Source: Fimihabitans intestinipullorum
Lineage (GTDB): Bacteria; Bacillota_I; Bacilli_A; RF39; UBA660
NCBI GenBank assembly: GCA_018714965.1
Contig: DVML01000007.1
Coordinates: 62,001 to 126,000 of the forward strand
Length of the DNA stretch: 64,000 nucleotides
Reading direction: 5' to 3'
Below are positions 17,270-26,431 of this stretch, piece after piece. The notes under the pieces were generated by a model, which saw nothing but the letters and a program-made list of their open reading frames with translations, was not told the origin of the DNA and searched no databases. Both the position numbers and the translations under genes were made by a program. How positions within the stretch are numbered: position 1 is the stretch's first letter; the number at the start of each line of letters is the position of its first letter.

Positions 17270-18840
17270 TAGAAACATTTCTTTTGTCATTTCACCTTAA
17301 ATTGACGTATCGAAAAAATAGTATTATCTATGCATTCCAACAATTTCCTTTTATTGGAAAATATTTTTCTAACCATTTATATGGAAATGGTGGAATAGAA
17401 GCGTTGATTAGTGTGATTAGTGCATTCATTGAATTTATTTCTATTTTCCTTGGGAAATTTCTCTATATTTCGTTAATGGTGTTTTTACCCGCTTCTTTTT
17501 ACAAGGGAAACGAAGTATCATCTTTTCTCATTATCTTATTCTTTCTTACTATTGTAGGAACATGGTTGAATACAAATATGTTTAATCCTACTAAGGATAA
17601 GTATTATGCGATTGTCTTAATGCGAATGAATGCTAAAAAAGAGGCGATTTCAGAATATGGATATTTTCTTTTAAAGATGATCATAGGTATGTATCCATTT
17701 GTGTTCTTATTTGGCTTTCTATCACATGTGCCTTGGCATTTATGCCTACTTGCGCCCTGGATGGTAGTTGGTTTAAAAGTCATATCGACGGCTTACAATC
17801 TGAATCTTTATAAGAAAAGAGAATTAATTGTCAATGAAAATAAGCCAACCCCTGTCATTTGGATTTTCATTATATTATTTACGGTGCTTGCTTATATCGT
17901 TCCGTTATGTAAGATACTAGGAATAGAGTGGATTATGTTTTGTTGCTATTTACTTGTCATTATTCTTGGAATTATAATGTGGAAATACATTGTAGATTTC
18001 GACGATTATTTTACAATATATAAGAAATTATTAACACCAGATCATGTGATCTTGAATGCGAAGAATACGCAGCAAGACACGTTGAGAAAAAACGCCTTAA
18101 ATGCGATCGACAATAAAAATCTGGCGACGAGTAATAAGAAGGGATATGATTTCTTTCACGAACTCTTTATTAAACGTCATCGCAAGATCTTGACGACATC
18201 TGCACATAATATTGCTTTAGTTGCATTTGTTGTCACTTGCATTGCAGGTTTGGTGTTGGTTCTTGTGCCGGATGCAAAAAAGCCCATAAATAGTGTGATG
18301 ATGAATTTCTTGCCATATTTTCTATTTATTATGTATTTGTTAAATCGAGGAAGTACGGTAACACAAGCGATGTTTATGAACTGTGATCATAGCATGCTGA
18401 CTTACCGATTCTATCGTCAACCTAAAACTATTTTGGAGTTATTTCGAAGACGTATTGTCGATATTGTAAAAATTAATCTAGAGCCTGCTTTCGTGATTGC
18501 ACTCGCACTTCCATTTTTATTGTGGTTGAGTGGTGGAACTTCGGAAAGCTTAAATTATATTGTTTTATTTGTATCGATTATTTCTATGGCAATCTTTTTT
18601 TCAGTACATCATCTCGTCATTTATTATTTGCTTCAACCATATAACATCAATATGGAAATGAAGAGCCCTGCTTACCAAGTCGTCAATTGGTCAACTTATT
18701 TCATTTGTTATTATATGATGGATCTTAAGATGCCAACAATGGTATTTGGGACAGTTATGATAGTGTTTGCTGTAGCGTATGTTCTTATTTCGTTGTTTTT
18801 GGCATATCGATATGCACCGAAGACATTTCATTTAAAGTAA
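17266..18840 (+). CDS. ABC transporter membrane component (ABC-2-like)
   Basis: Large hydrophobic protein (524 residues) with roughly ten or more membrane segments and no periplasmic domain. It has no ATPase motifs; its start overlaps the ATPase gene, so it is the permease partner. The substrate cannot be read from the sequence; relatives export peptides or antibiotics or act on membrane physiology. A cytoplasmic, charged loop lies around residues 255-305. Confidence 0.8.
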   Translation: MIETFLLSFHLKLTYRKNSIIYAFQQFPFIGKYFSNHLYGNGGIEALISVISAFIEFISIFLGKFLYISLMVFLPASFYKGNEVSSFLIILFFLTIVGTWLNTNMFNPTKDKYYAIVLMRMNAKKEAISEYGYFLLKMIIGMYPFVFLFGFLSHVPWHLCLLAPWMVVGLKVISTAYNLNLYKKRELIVNENKPTPVIWIFIILFTVLAYIVPLCKILGIEWIMFCCYLLVIILGIIMWKYIVDFDDYFTIYKKLLTPDHVILNAKNTQQDTLRKNALNAIDNKNLATSNKKGYDFFHELFIKRHRKILTTSAHNIALVAFVVTCIAGLVLVLVPDAKKPINSVMMNFLPYFLFIMYLLNRGSTVTQAMFMNCDHSMLTYRFYRQPKTILELFRRRIVDIVKINLEPAFVIALALPFLLWLSGGTSESLNYIVLFVSIISMAIFFSVHHLVIYYLLQPYNINMEMKSPAYQVVNWSTYFICYYMMDLKMPTMVFGTVMIVFAVAYVLISLFLAYRYAPKTFHLK

Positions 18841-18926
18841 ATTTTATGTAGAATGTATGTCAAATAAGTGGAAATATGATCGTTCAAAATGAGAATCATG
18901 ATATAATGACTTGTGGAGGTGGAAAT

Positions 18927-19508
18927 ATGAAAGTGACAGTAGGAGTATCGAACCGTCATGTTCATTTGACAAAATCAGATTTAGAAACATTATTCGGAAT
19001 TGGACACGAGTTAACGAAGGTAAAAGATATCAATCAGCCTGGACAATTTGCAAGTGCGGAAATGGTAACGTTAAAAACTGAGAAAAACGAAATCAAAAAA
19101 GTACGTGTGCTCGGGCCTATTCGTCCATATACACAAGTGGAGATTTCTAAGACAGACGCCTTTACACTTGGGTTAAAGCCACCAATGAGAGAATCTGGAG
19201 ATGTTGTAGGAAGTGCTCCAATTACATTGATTGGTCCCAATGGAACGATCGACCTAAAAGAAGGCTGTATTATTGCAACGAGACATATCCATGCTACGAA
19301 AGAAGATGCAAAGAGATTGGGATTAGAAGGAATCGATAAAGTATCGGTAAGAGTAGGAGGAGAAAAAGGTGGAGTAATGGAAAACGTTTCCGTACGTGTC
19401 GCAGATAATTCTTACTACGAAATGCATATCGATACAGATGATGCTAATGCACATTTTATTTCGAATGGTGATGAAGTGGAGATTATACTACCAAATGCTA
19501 AGAACTAG
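18927..19508 (+). CDS. pduL: Phosphate propanoyltransferase (PduL-type phosphotransacylase)
   Basis: Zinc-dependent phosphotransacylase of 193 residues that interconverts acyl-CoA and acyl phosphate; in many Firmicutes it serves as the acetate-forming phosphotransacetylase. Metal-binding His are visible in GVSNRHVHLT and IATRHIHAT, with GPIRPYTQVEIS and the GSAPITLIGPNG core between. ATG 18927 follows GGAGGTGGAAAT; -10 TATAAT lies 20-25 bases upstream. No microcompartment genes are nearby, so it is probably a housekeeping enzyme. The DUF1450 gene overlaps its end. Confidence 0.92.
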   Translation: MKVTVGVSNRHVHLTKSDLETLFGIGHELTKVKDINQPGQFASAEMVTLKTEKNEIKKVRVLGPIRPYTQVEISKTDAFTLGLKPPMRESGDVVGSAPITLIGPNGTIDLKEGCIIATRHIHATKEDAKRLGLEGIDKVSVRVGGEKGGVMENVSVRVADNSYYEMHIDTDDANAHFISNGDEVEIILPNAKN

Positions 19509-19719
19509 AATTAAGATATGTGATAAATGCAGAGGAACAAATGTGGAAACACTGGTTCCAAGAATTAAAGAGATTCTTCCTGATGCAGAAATTCAAATTG
19601 GATGTCAGAATTTTTGTGGTATTGGTCAAACTAAGGCTTTTTTGATTTTGAATCATAAGCCAATAATTGCAGAGAACGAAGATGAGTTGATCGAGAAATT
19701 GAAAGAATCTTGTAAATAA
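19495..19719 (+). CDS. DUF1450-like small cysteine protein
   Basis: A 74-residue protein with C-x2-C near the N-terminus (ICDKCRGTN) and C-x3-C further on (IGCQNFCGIG), the pattern of thioredoxin-fold [2Fe-2S] ferredoxins and of DUF1450 (YuzB). It starts inside the last codons of pduL (overlap 14 bases), so translation is coupled. Role unknown; iron-sulfur or zinc binding is an inference from the Cys spacing. Confidence 0.75.
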   Translation: MLRTRIKICDKCRGTNVETLVPRIKEILPDAEIQIGCQNFCGIGQTKAFLILNHKPIIAENEDELIEKLKESCK

Positions 19720-19730
19720 GATTCTTTTTT
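19702..19730 (+). terminator. Terminator overlapping the DUF1450 gene end
   Basis: Ten-base perfect stem AAAGAATCTT / AAGATTCTTT with a 6-base loop containing the stop codon, followed by T6. Confidence 0.9.
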
Positions 19731-19746
19731 AGAAATGAGGTTAGAA

Positions 19747-20055
19747 TTGAAAAAAGAGAACGAAAAGAAGGGGAGAACACAGTGGATCGGGATCGCAATT
19801 TTATCGATTGTACTTATTATTTTTCTGTGCTTTCTTTTTTATGTAACGGACGTGATCGGTACGTTTTGTGAAGAGCATTTAGGGGCGTGTCACAGGTCAG
19901 TGACAGATGCAAATAGTTTGTTTTCCATTCTTAGGTTGAAAGAATATAGTTGGGTAAAATATGTGATATTGGCAATCCCAATCATTAGTTTTTTGTTGTC
20001 GCTTATAAATGTGATGCGTTTTAATAAACGAAAATGGAAGAACGAAAAGTGTTAA
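19747..20055 (+). CDS. Unknown small membrane protein with two transmembrane segments
   Basis: About 102 residues: a Lys-rich N-terminus, a hydrophobic segment (WIGIAILSIVLIIFLCFLFYV), an extracellular loop of about 50 residues with two Cys that could form a disulfide, a second segment (VILAIPIISFLLSLI) and a basic tail. I favour TTG 19747 because GAGG (19737-19740) is correctly placed; an ATG at 19735 has no RBS and abuts the terminator. No family recognised. Confidence 0.6.
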   Translation: MKKENEKKGRTQWIGIAILSIVLIIFLCFLFYVTDVIGTFCEEHLGACHRSVTDANSLFSILRLKEYSWVKYVILAIPIISFLLSLINVMRFNKRKWKNEKC

Positions 20056-20127
20056 TTTTCGTAAAGTAAATAGTGTAAATGTGTATTTTTACATGGATAT
20101 CCTTTATAATGAAAATAGAGGTGGGTT

Positions 20128-22239
20128 ATGGAAGAACAGATATTGGAGATACTTAGGCACGAGAAGAGAGCTTATTCTGTTTCAGAATTGGAAGATTTAC
20201 TCGGCCTTGGTTCGGTGGAAGAACTAAAAGAATTATTAAAAACCTTAAATCGTTTAGAAGACCAATTAAAAGTATATCGTACAAATAAAAACAATTATAT
20301 GTTATTTCAGAATAGTCATTTAAAGATAGGAAAGCTACTAGGAAATAAAAAAGGGTTTGGATTTGTCGATATCGAGGGAGACGATGATGTTTTCATCGCA
20401 CCTTCACATATGAATAATGCAATTCACGGGGATACTGTCATCGTTGAAATTACTTCTCAAAAGGGAAGTGATTTGGAAGGTCGTGTCGTCAAGATTGTCG
20501 ACCGTAAGTTAAAACAGATGGTTGGAGAATTTTACTATAAAGGCGGAAAAGGACATGTCGATTTAGATGACGATAAGGTAAAACTAAATATTGAGATCGA
20601 TCAAGACAAGACACTAGGTGCTATGAATGGGCACAAAGTATTGGTAAAAATATTAAATAAATTAAAAGACAATAATTACAAGGGTCAAGTTGTAAAGATT
20701 CTAGGACATAAAAACGATCCTGGAGTCGATATTCTATCGATTGTAGCAAAATATGAAATTAATGATACTTTTCCTGATGAAGTAATGGAACAAGTAGAGG
20801 GAATTGAACTAGAAGTATCAGAAGAAGAAAAGAAAAATCGTCGTGATTTGAGAGATCATATGATTTTTACAATCGATGGAGACGATGCGAAAGATTTAGA
20901 TGATGCAGTAGAATTTAAAAGACTTGAGAATGGTCATTATTTTTTAGGTGTTCATATCGCCGATGTATCTTATTATGTAAAAGAAAATACACCACTAGAT
21001 AAAGAGGCGTTTGAACGTGGAACAAGCGTCTATTTAGCAGATCGAGTTATTCCGATGTTGCCGCATAAATTATCAAATGGAATTTGTTCGTTAAATGGTG
21101 GAGTAGATCGTTTAGCAATGTCATGCGAAATGGAAATCGACGAGAAAGGAAATGTCGTAGATTATGATATTTTTGAAAGTGTCATCAACTCTAAGAAGAG
21201 AATGACATATAAATGTGTTAATCAAATATTAGAGAAAAATGAAATACCAGAGGGATATGAACCGTTTGTAGAATCGCTACATGGTATGGCAGAACTAGCC
21301 CATGTTTTACGTAAAAATAAAGAAGAAAGAGGATATATCGATTTTGATATCGACGAAGCTAAAATCGTTGTAAATGAACAAGGTGAAGCTGTCGATGTCG
21401 TATTGCGTGAACGTGGTACGGGAGAAAAACTAATCGAAGACTTCATGATCGCTGCAAATGAAACGGTAGCAACACATATTTACTTTATGGAACTTCCATT
21501 TATCTATCGTGTTCATGGGGAACCGAATGAAGAAAAGATTAACAATTTTGTTCGATTTGTTGCTATGCTTGGATACAAGATTGAAGGAAAAGTAAAAGAT
21601 ATTCATCCAAAGACAATGCAGATGATATTGAATTCTTTGAAAGATAAAAAAGAGTTCCATATTTTATCATCTCTCTTATTACGTAGTATGCAAAAAGCTG
21701 TATACGATAAAAAGAACATTGGCCACTTTGGATTAGCTAGTAAGTGTTATACCCATTTTACTTCTCCAATCCGCAGATATCCAGATACGACAGTACATAG
21801 ATTATTACGTACTTATCTATTTGAAAATCATATGGACAAAGATACGATCAACTATTGGGATCAAAAACTTATTTTTGTAGCAGAACATTCTTCTGAAAGA
21901 GAACGTGCAGCAGTCGCTTGTGAACGTGAAGTAGATGATATGAAGAAAGCAGAATATATGATGAAACATATTGGTGAAGAATATGAAGGAATCGTATCTA
22001 GCGTAATTAGTTTCGGAATGTTTGTCGAACTTGATAACCTAGTAGAAGGTCTTGTTCACATTGATACGTTGACAGATGATCAATACCACTTTGATGAAAC
22101 GACGTTCGCACTTGTAGGAGAAAGAAACAAACGAGGATATCGTTTGGGAGACCGCGTAAAAATCGTTGTTACAAATGCGAATAAGCAGACAAAAACAGTT
22201 GATTTTGAATTAGTCAAAGAAAAGAAAGAAGTCGAGTAA
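20128..22239 (+). CDS. rnr: Ribonuclease R (first copy)
   Basis: Processive 3'-5' exoribonuclease of 703 residues. An N-terminal winged helix (about 1-60), cold-shock domains (about 65-210), the RNB catalytic domain with TIDGDDAKDLDDAV (metal-binding Asp) and HFTSPIRRYPDTTVHR, and a C-terminal S1 domain (about 615-695) are all present. AGAGGTGG precedes ATG 20128 and TATAAT lies at 20105-20110. It is the canonical copy; a second, more divergent RNase R is encoded at 24245. Confidence 0.96.
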   Translation: MEEQILEILRHEKRAYSVSELEDLLGLGSVEELKELLKTLNRLEDQLKVYRTNKNNYMLFQNSHLKIGKLLGNKKGFGFVDIEGDDDVFIAPSHMNNAIHGDTVIVEITSQKGSDLEGRVVKIVDRKLKQMVGEFYYKGGKGHVDLDDDKVKLNIEIDQDKTLGAMNGHKVLVKILNKLKDNNYKGQVVKILGHKNDPGVDILSIVAKYEINDTFPDEVMEQVEGIELEVSEEEKKNRRDLRDHMIFTIDGDDAKDLDDAVEFKRLENGHYFLGVHIADVSYYVKENTPLDKEAFERGTSVYLADRVIPMLPHKLSNGICSLNGGVDRLAMSCEMEIDEKGNVVDYDIFESVINSKKRMTYKCVNQILEKNEIPEGYEPFVESLHGMAELAHVLRKNKEERGYIDFDIDEAKIVVNEQGEAVDVVLRERGTGEKLIEDFMIAANETVATHIYFMELPFIYRVHGEPNEEKINNFVRFVAMLGYKIEGKVKDIHPKTMQMILNSLKDKKEFHILSSLLLRSMQKAVYDKKNIGHFGLASKCYTHFTSPIRRYPDTTVHRLLRTYLFENHMDKDTINYWDQKLIFVAEHSSERERAAVACEREVDDMKKAEYMMKHIGEEYEGIVSSVISFGMFVELDNLVEGLVHIDTLTDDQYHFDETTFALVGERNKRGYRLGDRVKIVVTNANKQTKTVDFELVKEKKEVE

Positions 22240-22257
22240 AATTTACTCGATTTTTTT
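22232..22257 (+). terminator. Terminator after rnr
   Basis: TCGAGTAAA / TTTACTCGA inverted repeat overlapping the stop codon, followed by T7. Confidence 0.85.
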
Positions 22258-22402
22258 ATTTCAACTATATTTTCAAAGAAACAAACCACTATGAAATAAT
22301 AAACATAGGATCAAAGTTGAGATAATTTTGAATTATAGTTCTAGACTATTAAAATGATATAAAAAATGATAAAATAATATGTAGAAAAGGAGTGACTTTT
22401 TT

Positions 22403-23503
22403 ATGATAAAACCAGAACCGTTAAAAAGAGGAGATAAAATAGCAATAGTTAGTTTATCAAGAGGATTATTAGGAATGCCATTTTGTAAACACGAATTGGA
22501 AATCGGTATAAAAAGATTAAAGGAGTTTGGATTAGAACCTGTTATAATGCCTAATGCTCTAAAGGATTTAAAACACATAGAAGAACACCCTGAAGAAAGA
22601 GCATCAGATTTAAAACAAGCATTTATGGATTCATCAATTAAAGCAATCATAACGGCAATTGGTGGTGATGACACTTATAAATTGATTCCTTATCTAATGG
22701 AAGATAAAGAATTTAAAGAAGCTGTTATAAATCATCCTAAAATATTTACTGGATTTTCTGATACTACTAATAATCACTTAATGCTAAACAAATTAGGATT
22801 GTCAACATTTTATGGACCTTGTCTATTAGTTGATTTAGCAGAATTAGATAATGAAATGTTACCTTACACACAAGAATATTTCGAAAAGTTTTTTAAAAAT
22901 GAAGATAGTTTTCAAATAACATCGAGTCCTATATGGTATAGTGACCGTGAAAGTTATGATGTGAGTGAATTAGGAAAGCCAAGAATAGCTCACAAAGAAA
23001 CTCATGGGTTTGAAACATTAAACGGTACGGGTATAGTTACAGGAAAATTATATGGAGGTTGTATAGAAAGTATATATGATGCTTTAACTGGAGATAGATA
23101 TGGAGATGAATCTTTTGTTTATGAAAAATATCAAATACTTCCAACCAATGAAGAATGGAAAAAAAAGATATTATTTTTAGAAACTTCAGAGGAACGTTCT
23201 ACTCCAGAAAAGTTAGAAACTATGTTGATGGAATTAAAAAATAGGGGTATTTTGAATTTAGTTAAAGGTATAATTGTTGGAAAACCTATTGATGAAGTAT
23301 ATTATGATGAATATAAAGAAGTCTATAAAAAAATATTCGCAGATTTGAAAACACCTGTTATGTATAATGTTAACTTCGGTCATTCTGTACCTAGATGTAT
23401 ATTACCATATGATGCTGAAACTATCATTGATTATGACAATAAGAAAATAATAGTTAATGAACCTATTTTTAATTGTTCGATTCAAGAAAAAATACAAAGA
23501 TAA
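22403..23503 (+). CDS. S66-family peptidase (LD-carboxypeptidase / MccF-like)
   Basis: Serine peptidase of 366 residues of the family including LD-carboxypeptidase (muropeptide recycling) and MccF (microcin C immunity). The N-terminal half shows AIGGDDTYKLIPYL and the nucleophile elbow FTGFSDTTNNH (Ser); a Glu from LFLETSEE and a His from NVNFGHSVPR would complete the Ser-Glu-His triad. The GGDD form resembles MccF more than LdcA. It sits between rnr and smpB as a self-contained unit with AAAAGGAGTG before ATG 22403; its codons look AT-richer than its neighbours, suggesting acquisition. Confidence 0.85.
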   Translation: MIKPEPLKRGDKIAIVSLSRGLLGMPFCKHELEIGIKRLKEFGLEPVIMPNALKDLKHIEEHPEERASDLKQAFMDSSIKAIITAIGGDDTYKLIPYLMEDKEFKEAVINHPKIFTGFSDTTNNHLMLNKLGLSTFYGPCLLVDLAELDNEMLPYTQEYFEKFFKNEDSFQITSSPIWYSDRESYDVSELGKPRIAHKETHGFETLNGTGIVTGKLYGGCIESIYDALTGDRYGDESFVYEKYQILPTNEEWKKKILFLETSEERSTPEKLETMLMELKNRGILNLVKGIIVGKPIDEVYYDEYKEVYKKIFADLKTPVMYNVNFGHSVPRCILPYDAETIIDYDNKKIIVNEPIFNCSIQEKIQR

Positions 23504-23526
23504 TTTTTCATTGGTATAAATAAGTA

Positions 23527-23625
23527 TGAAAGAAAATCTATTTTATAAATACAAAAAACGTGGTGTATTAGTATTAGCAATGGAAGATTATATGTATTCT
23601 TTCGTTATTAGAAAAAAGTTGTAGA
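23527..23625 (+). other. Short open frame of 32 codons, doubtful
   Basis: ATG 23527 to TAG encodes a basic 32-residue peptide (start MKENLFYKYKKRG). No clear RBS and no recognised family. It fills most of the gap between the S66 gene and the terminator at 23661 and may be a decayed remnant of a longer gene acquired with the peptidase. Confidence 0.25.
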
Positions 23626-23660
23626 TATCTACGCCATCCACTCCATTAAGACAAAAAAGG

Positions 23661-23686
23661 ACTTAGTTTTTACTAAGTTTTTTTTT
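23661..23686 (+). terminator. Terminator upstream of smpB
   Basis: ACTTAGT / ACTAAGT stem around a 4-base T loop, then a T9 tract. Confidence 0.85.
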
Positions 23687-23783
23687 CATCATTTCGCGTA
23701 GTCATCTTAGGAAGAATCACTCCAAAGAATATAATTGAGTTTATTTTAAAAATCATTTATAATAAGATTAGGACGGTGAAACT

Positions 23784-24224
23784 ATGATAGAAATTAACAA
23801 CCGCAAAGCAAAATTTGATTATGAAATAGTAGATACGATAGAAGCAGGAATCGCATTAAAAGGAACAGAAATAAAATCAATCCGAAATGGAAATGCGAAT
23901 TTGAAAGATAGTTATGCGATCGTTCGAAATGGAGAAGTATTTCTTTTAAATATGTTTGTAAGTGAATATAAAGAGGGAAATCAATTTAATCACGATGAAA
24001 CAAGAACGAGAAAGTTATTACTACATAAAAAGGAAATCTTAAAATTACATGATAAAATTCGCTTAGAAGGATTTACTTTAGTACCTTTGAAATTATACTT
24101 TAAAGAAAATCATGCGAAAATTTTACTCGGTATTGCGAGAGGAAAGAAGCAATACGATAAAAGAGAAAGTATTAAAAAGCGTGATTCTATGCGTGAAGCA
24201 CGTGCAGCTATGAAGAGAAACTAA
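23784..24224 (+). CDS. smpB: SsrA-binding protein SmpB
   Basis: tmRNA partner that delivers tmRNA to stalled ribosomes. The 146-residue product has the conserved [25 protein letters not shown] and LHKKEILKL blocks and the basic C-terminal tail ending in [14 protein letters not shown] that reads the empty mRNA channel. ATG 23784 follows GGACGGTGA. It is followed 20 bases later by the second RNase R gene and then ssrA, a ribosome-rescue cluster. Confidence 0.96.
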   Translation: MIEINNRKAKFDYEIVDTIEAGIALKGTEIKSIRNGNANLKDSYAIVRNGEVFLLNMFVSEYKEGNQFNHDETRTRKLLLHKKEILKLHDKIRLEGFTLVPLKLYFKENHAKILLGIARGKKQYDKRESIKKRDSMREARAAMKRN

Positions 24225-24244
24225 GTAAAATCTAGGAGGTATGT

Positions 24245-26407
24245 ATGACGAATTTGGAACAAAAAATGATAATAGCTTTATTATGTGTGAATGAGGCAGT
24301 ACCTGTGCAATATTTTGAACGGATGATGACGAAAGAGGAAGTAGACACAACGATTCATGCACTCATGGAGAAAAAAATTATCCACAGATCTCATCATGGC
24401 AATGGAAAATATCAACTGACTGCGAATGCTTCCATCGAAGGGAATGTCGTCGCGTTAGATGAAAACTATGTGATTGTTGCACCATCTGGAGATCACAATA
24501 TTTTTGTTCCAAGATCCCCTTATGAGCATATTAGAATCGGAGATACCGTACTTGTAAATGCGATTTATCACTTTGATGGAAAATGTTTAGGAAAGATTCA
24601 AAAAAGAGTGATTCATCATAAAAAAAATTTAGTTGGAATTCCAATTCAAATAGAAAACGATTATTATGTCAATTACAAAGGAACTTTGTATAAGATTAAT
24701 ATGACACGGAAAAAGGATGATATTTTAAAGAAAGTCATTCGTTATAAACTAGTAAAAAAGAAAAGATATCAATCAACTTATGCAGAGCTGATTAAAGTGA
24801 TTGGATCTCCGACGGACAAGGGAATTCAAAATAGTATCGTGTTAAATAGACTCGGAATTCACGATCACTTTCCAAAGGCAGTTCAACTAGAGGTTAAGTC
24901 TTTTCCAGATAAAGTGACAAAGAGAGATTTGTTTGGCCGAGTCGATTGCAGAGATCATTTGGTAGTGACGATCGATGATGCGGATACAAAGGATATGGAT
25001 GATGCAATTGAGGTAACGAAAACCGAGGATGGATATCGATTGATCGTACATATTGCTGATGTTGCACATTATGTGAAATATGGTTCTAAGTTATGGAAAG
25101 AAGTTTTTTATAGGGGAACAAGTATCTACTGTTCGGATCGAGTAGAACCTATGTTGCCGGAAGAATTATCCAACCACTTGTGTTCGCTGAAAGAAGGCGT
25201 TGATCGTCTTGCGATGTCTTGTGAACTATGGTTTGATAAAAAAGGAAACGTAGTAAAAAGAGATATTTACGAAAGTGTAATTCGTTCCGAAAAAAAGATG
25301 AGTTACCAAGCTGTGAATCAAGTATTTCAAGGTAACATACCGGATGATTATCTTCCATTTGTTTCAAATTTATCAGTGATGAAGGAATTATCAGATTTGA
25401 TTCGTGGGAAGATGTTGAGAGAAGGATATTTAAACTTTAACATTCCTGAGACGAGAATCACAGCAGGGAAAGAAGTGGAACCTAATATTCGTTTGCGAAC
25501 TCGTTCGATTGCCGAAGACATGATAGAAAACTTTATGATCATTGCAAATGAAGAGGTTGCGAAATACTTTGTAGAGAAGAATGCCTTAGCTATCTATCGA
25601 ATTTTAGAACGCCCAAAGATGCAAAAAGTATTAAAAATTTTAAGAGAGTTAGAACTTTCTGGCTATCGTATGAATTTAGAGGTGCCGGAAAATATAACTC
25701 CTCATTTCATACAATCGCTTTTAAATGATATTCATACAACTAAGGATAAAATTGTTCAAGAAACGCTTGTCCATGTCATGAATCGGGCGGAGTATTCCCT
25801 GGAGGAAATGATGCATTTTGGTATCGGTTCGATCTATACGCATTTTACATCTCCGATTCGAAGAATCAATGATTTATGTATTCATATGCTATTAAAACAG
25901 CACATTAAGCAATGGGAATTCTCAGAGTATGATGACGAAGAATTAAGAGAGATTCTTTTAAACGTGGCAACGCAAGCGACAAAGACGGAAAGGATTGCTA
26001 ATGTTGTAGAACAAACGGATAAAAAGTTATGCGAGGTAGAATATATGTTGCATCATAAAGAGGAAGAGTTTAATGCACAGATTATCAATATGAATGGGCA
26101 TCGAATGATCGTGCAGTTAGAAGATAGTTTGATCGAAGGGAATGTGTTCTATAAAGATGTAAACCAAGAATGGAAGTATTTTGATCAAAAGAAAACATTA
26201 GTGAGAAAAGATGGAACAGAATTAAAAGTAGGTGACTATATCAGAGTAGTATTATCTCCTGACTGTTATGGATTATCTACCGTTGATTTAGCAATGCATC
26301 CGATAAACGGGAATATCAAACTTTTAAATTTTTCGATTATTGGTGTTGGAAAAATGGAAAAAGAAACCAAGAAATTTCTGTGTAAGAAAAATTGCCAAAA
26401 TGCATAA
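24245..26407 (+). CDS. Ribonuclease R paralogue (second copy)
   Basis: A second RNB-family exoribonuclease of 720 residues with the same layout: winged helix, cold-shock domains, RNB domain with TIDDADTKDMDDAI and HFTSPIRRINDLCIH, then an S1-like region that is poorly conserved. The catalytic Asp pattern is intact, so it is probably active. RRYPD of the other copy is RRIND here. The C-terminus adds about 30 residues with two Cys. RBS CTAGGAGGT; position between smpB and ssrA suggests a role in nonstop mRNA decay. The ssrA promoter lies in its last codons. Confidence 0.92.
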   Translation: MTNLEQKMIIALLCVNEAVPVQYFERMMTKEEVDTTIHALMEKKIIHRSHHGNGKYQLTANASIEGNVVALDENYVIVAPSGDHNIFVPRSPYEHIRIGDTVLVNAIYHFDGKCLGKIQKRVIHHKKNLVGIPIQIENDYYVNYKGTLYKINMTRKKDDILKKVIRYKLVKKKRYQSTYAELIKVIGSPTDKGIQNSIVLNRLGIHDHFPKAVQLEVKSFPDKVTKRDLFGRVDCRDHLVVTIDDADTKDMDDAIEVTKTEDGYRLIVHIADVAHYVKYGSKLWKEVFYRGTSIYCSDRVEPMLPEELSNHLCSLKEGVDRLAMSCELWFDKKGNVVKRDIYESVIRSEKKMSYQAVNQVFQGNIPDDYLPFVSNLSVMKELSDLIRGKMLREGYLNFNIPETRITAGKEVEPNIRLRTRSIAEDMIENFMIIANEEVAKYFVEKNALAIYRILERPKMQKVLKILRELELSGYRMNLEVPENITPHFIQSLLNDIHTTKDKIVQETLVHVMNRAEYSLEEMMHFGIGSIYTHFTSPIRRINDLCIHMLLKQHIKQWEFSEYDDEELREILLNVATQATKTERIANVVEQTDKKLCEVEYMLHHKEEEFNAQIINMNGHRMIVQLEDSLIEGNVFYKDVNQEWKYFDQKKTLVRKDGTELKVGDYIRVVLSPDCYGLSTVDLAMHPINGNIKLLNFSIIGVGKMEKETKKFLCKKNCQNA

Positions 26408-26420
26408 ACTATGGTATAAT
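26392..26420 (+). promoter_or_regulatory. Promoter of ssrA
   Basis: TTGCCA (26392-26397), 17-bp spacer, TATAAT (26415-26420) preceded by TGG. It overlaps the final codons of the second RNase R gene and is spaced correctly for a start at the tmRNA 5' end. Confidence 0.85.
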
Positions 26421-26431
26421 CTAGCTTACAC

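Noticed and set aside
23504..23783. Riboswitch in the gap before smpB
   Set aside because: Only a simple terminator hairpin and a weak promoter are visible, with no multi-branched conserved fold.
24123..24362. Minus-strand open frame over the smpB/second rnr junction
   Set aside because: Antisense shadow of two well-supported genes, with no RBS or similarity.
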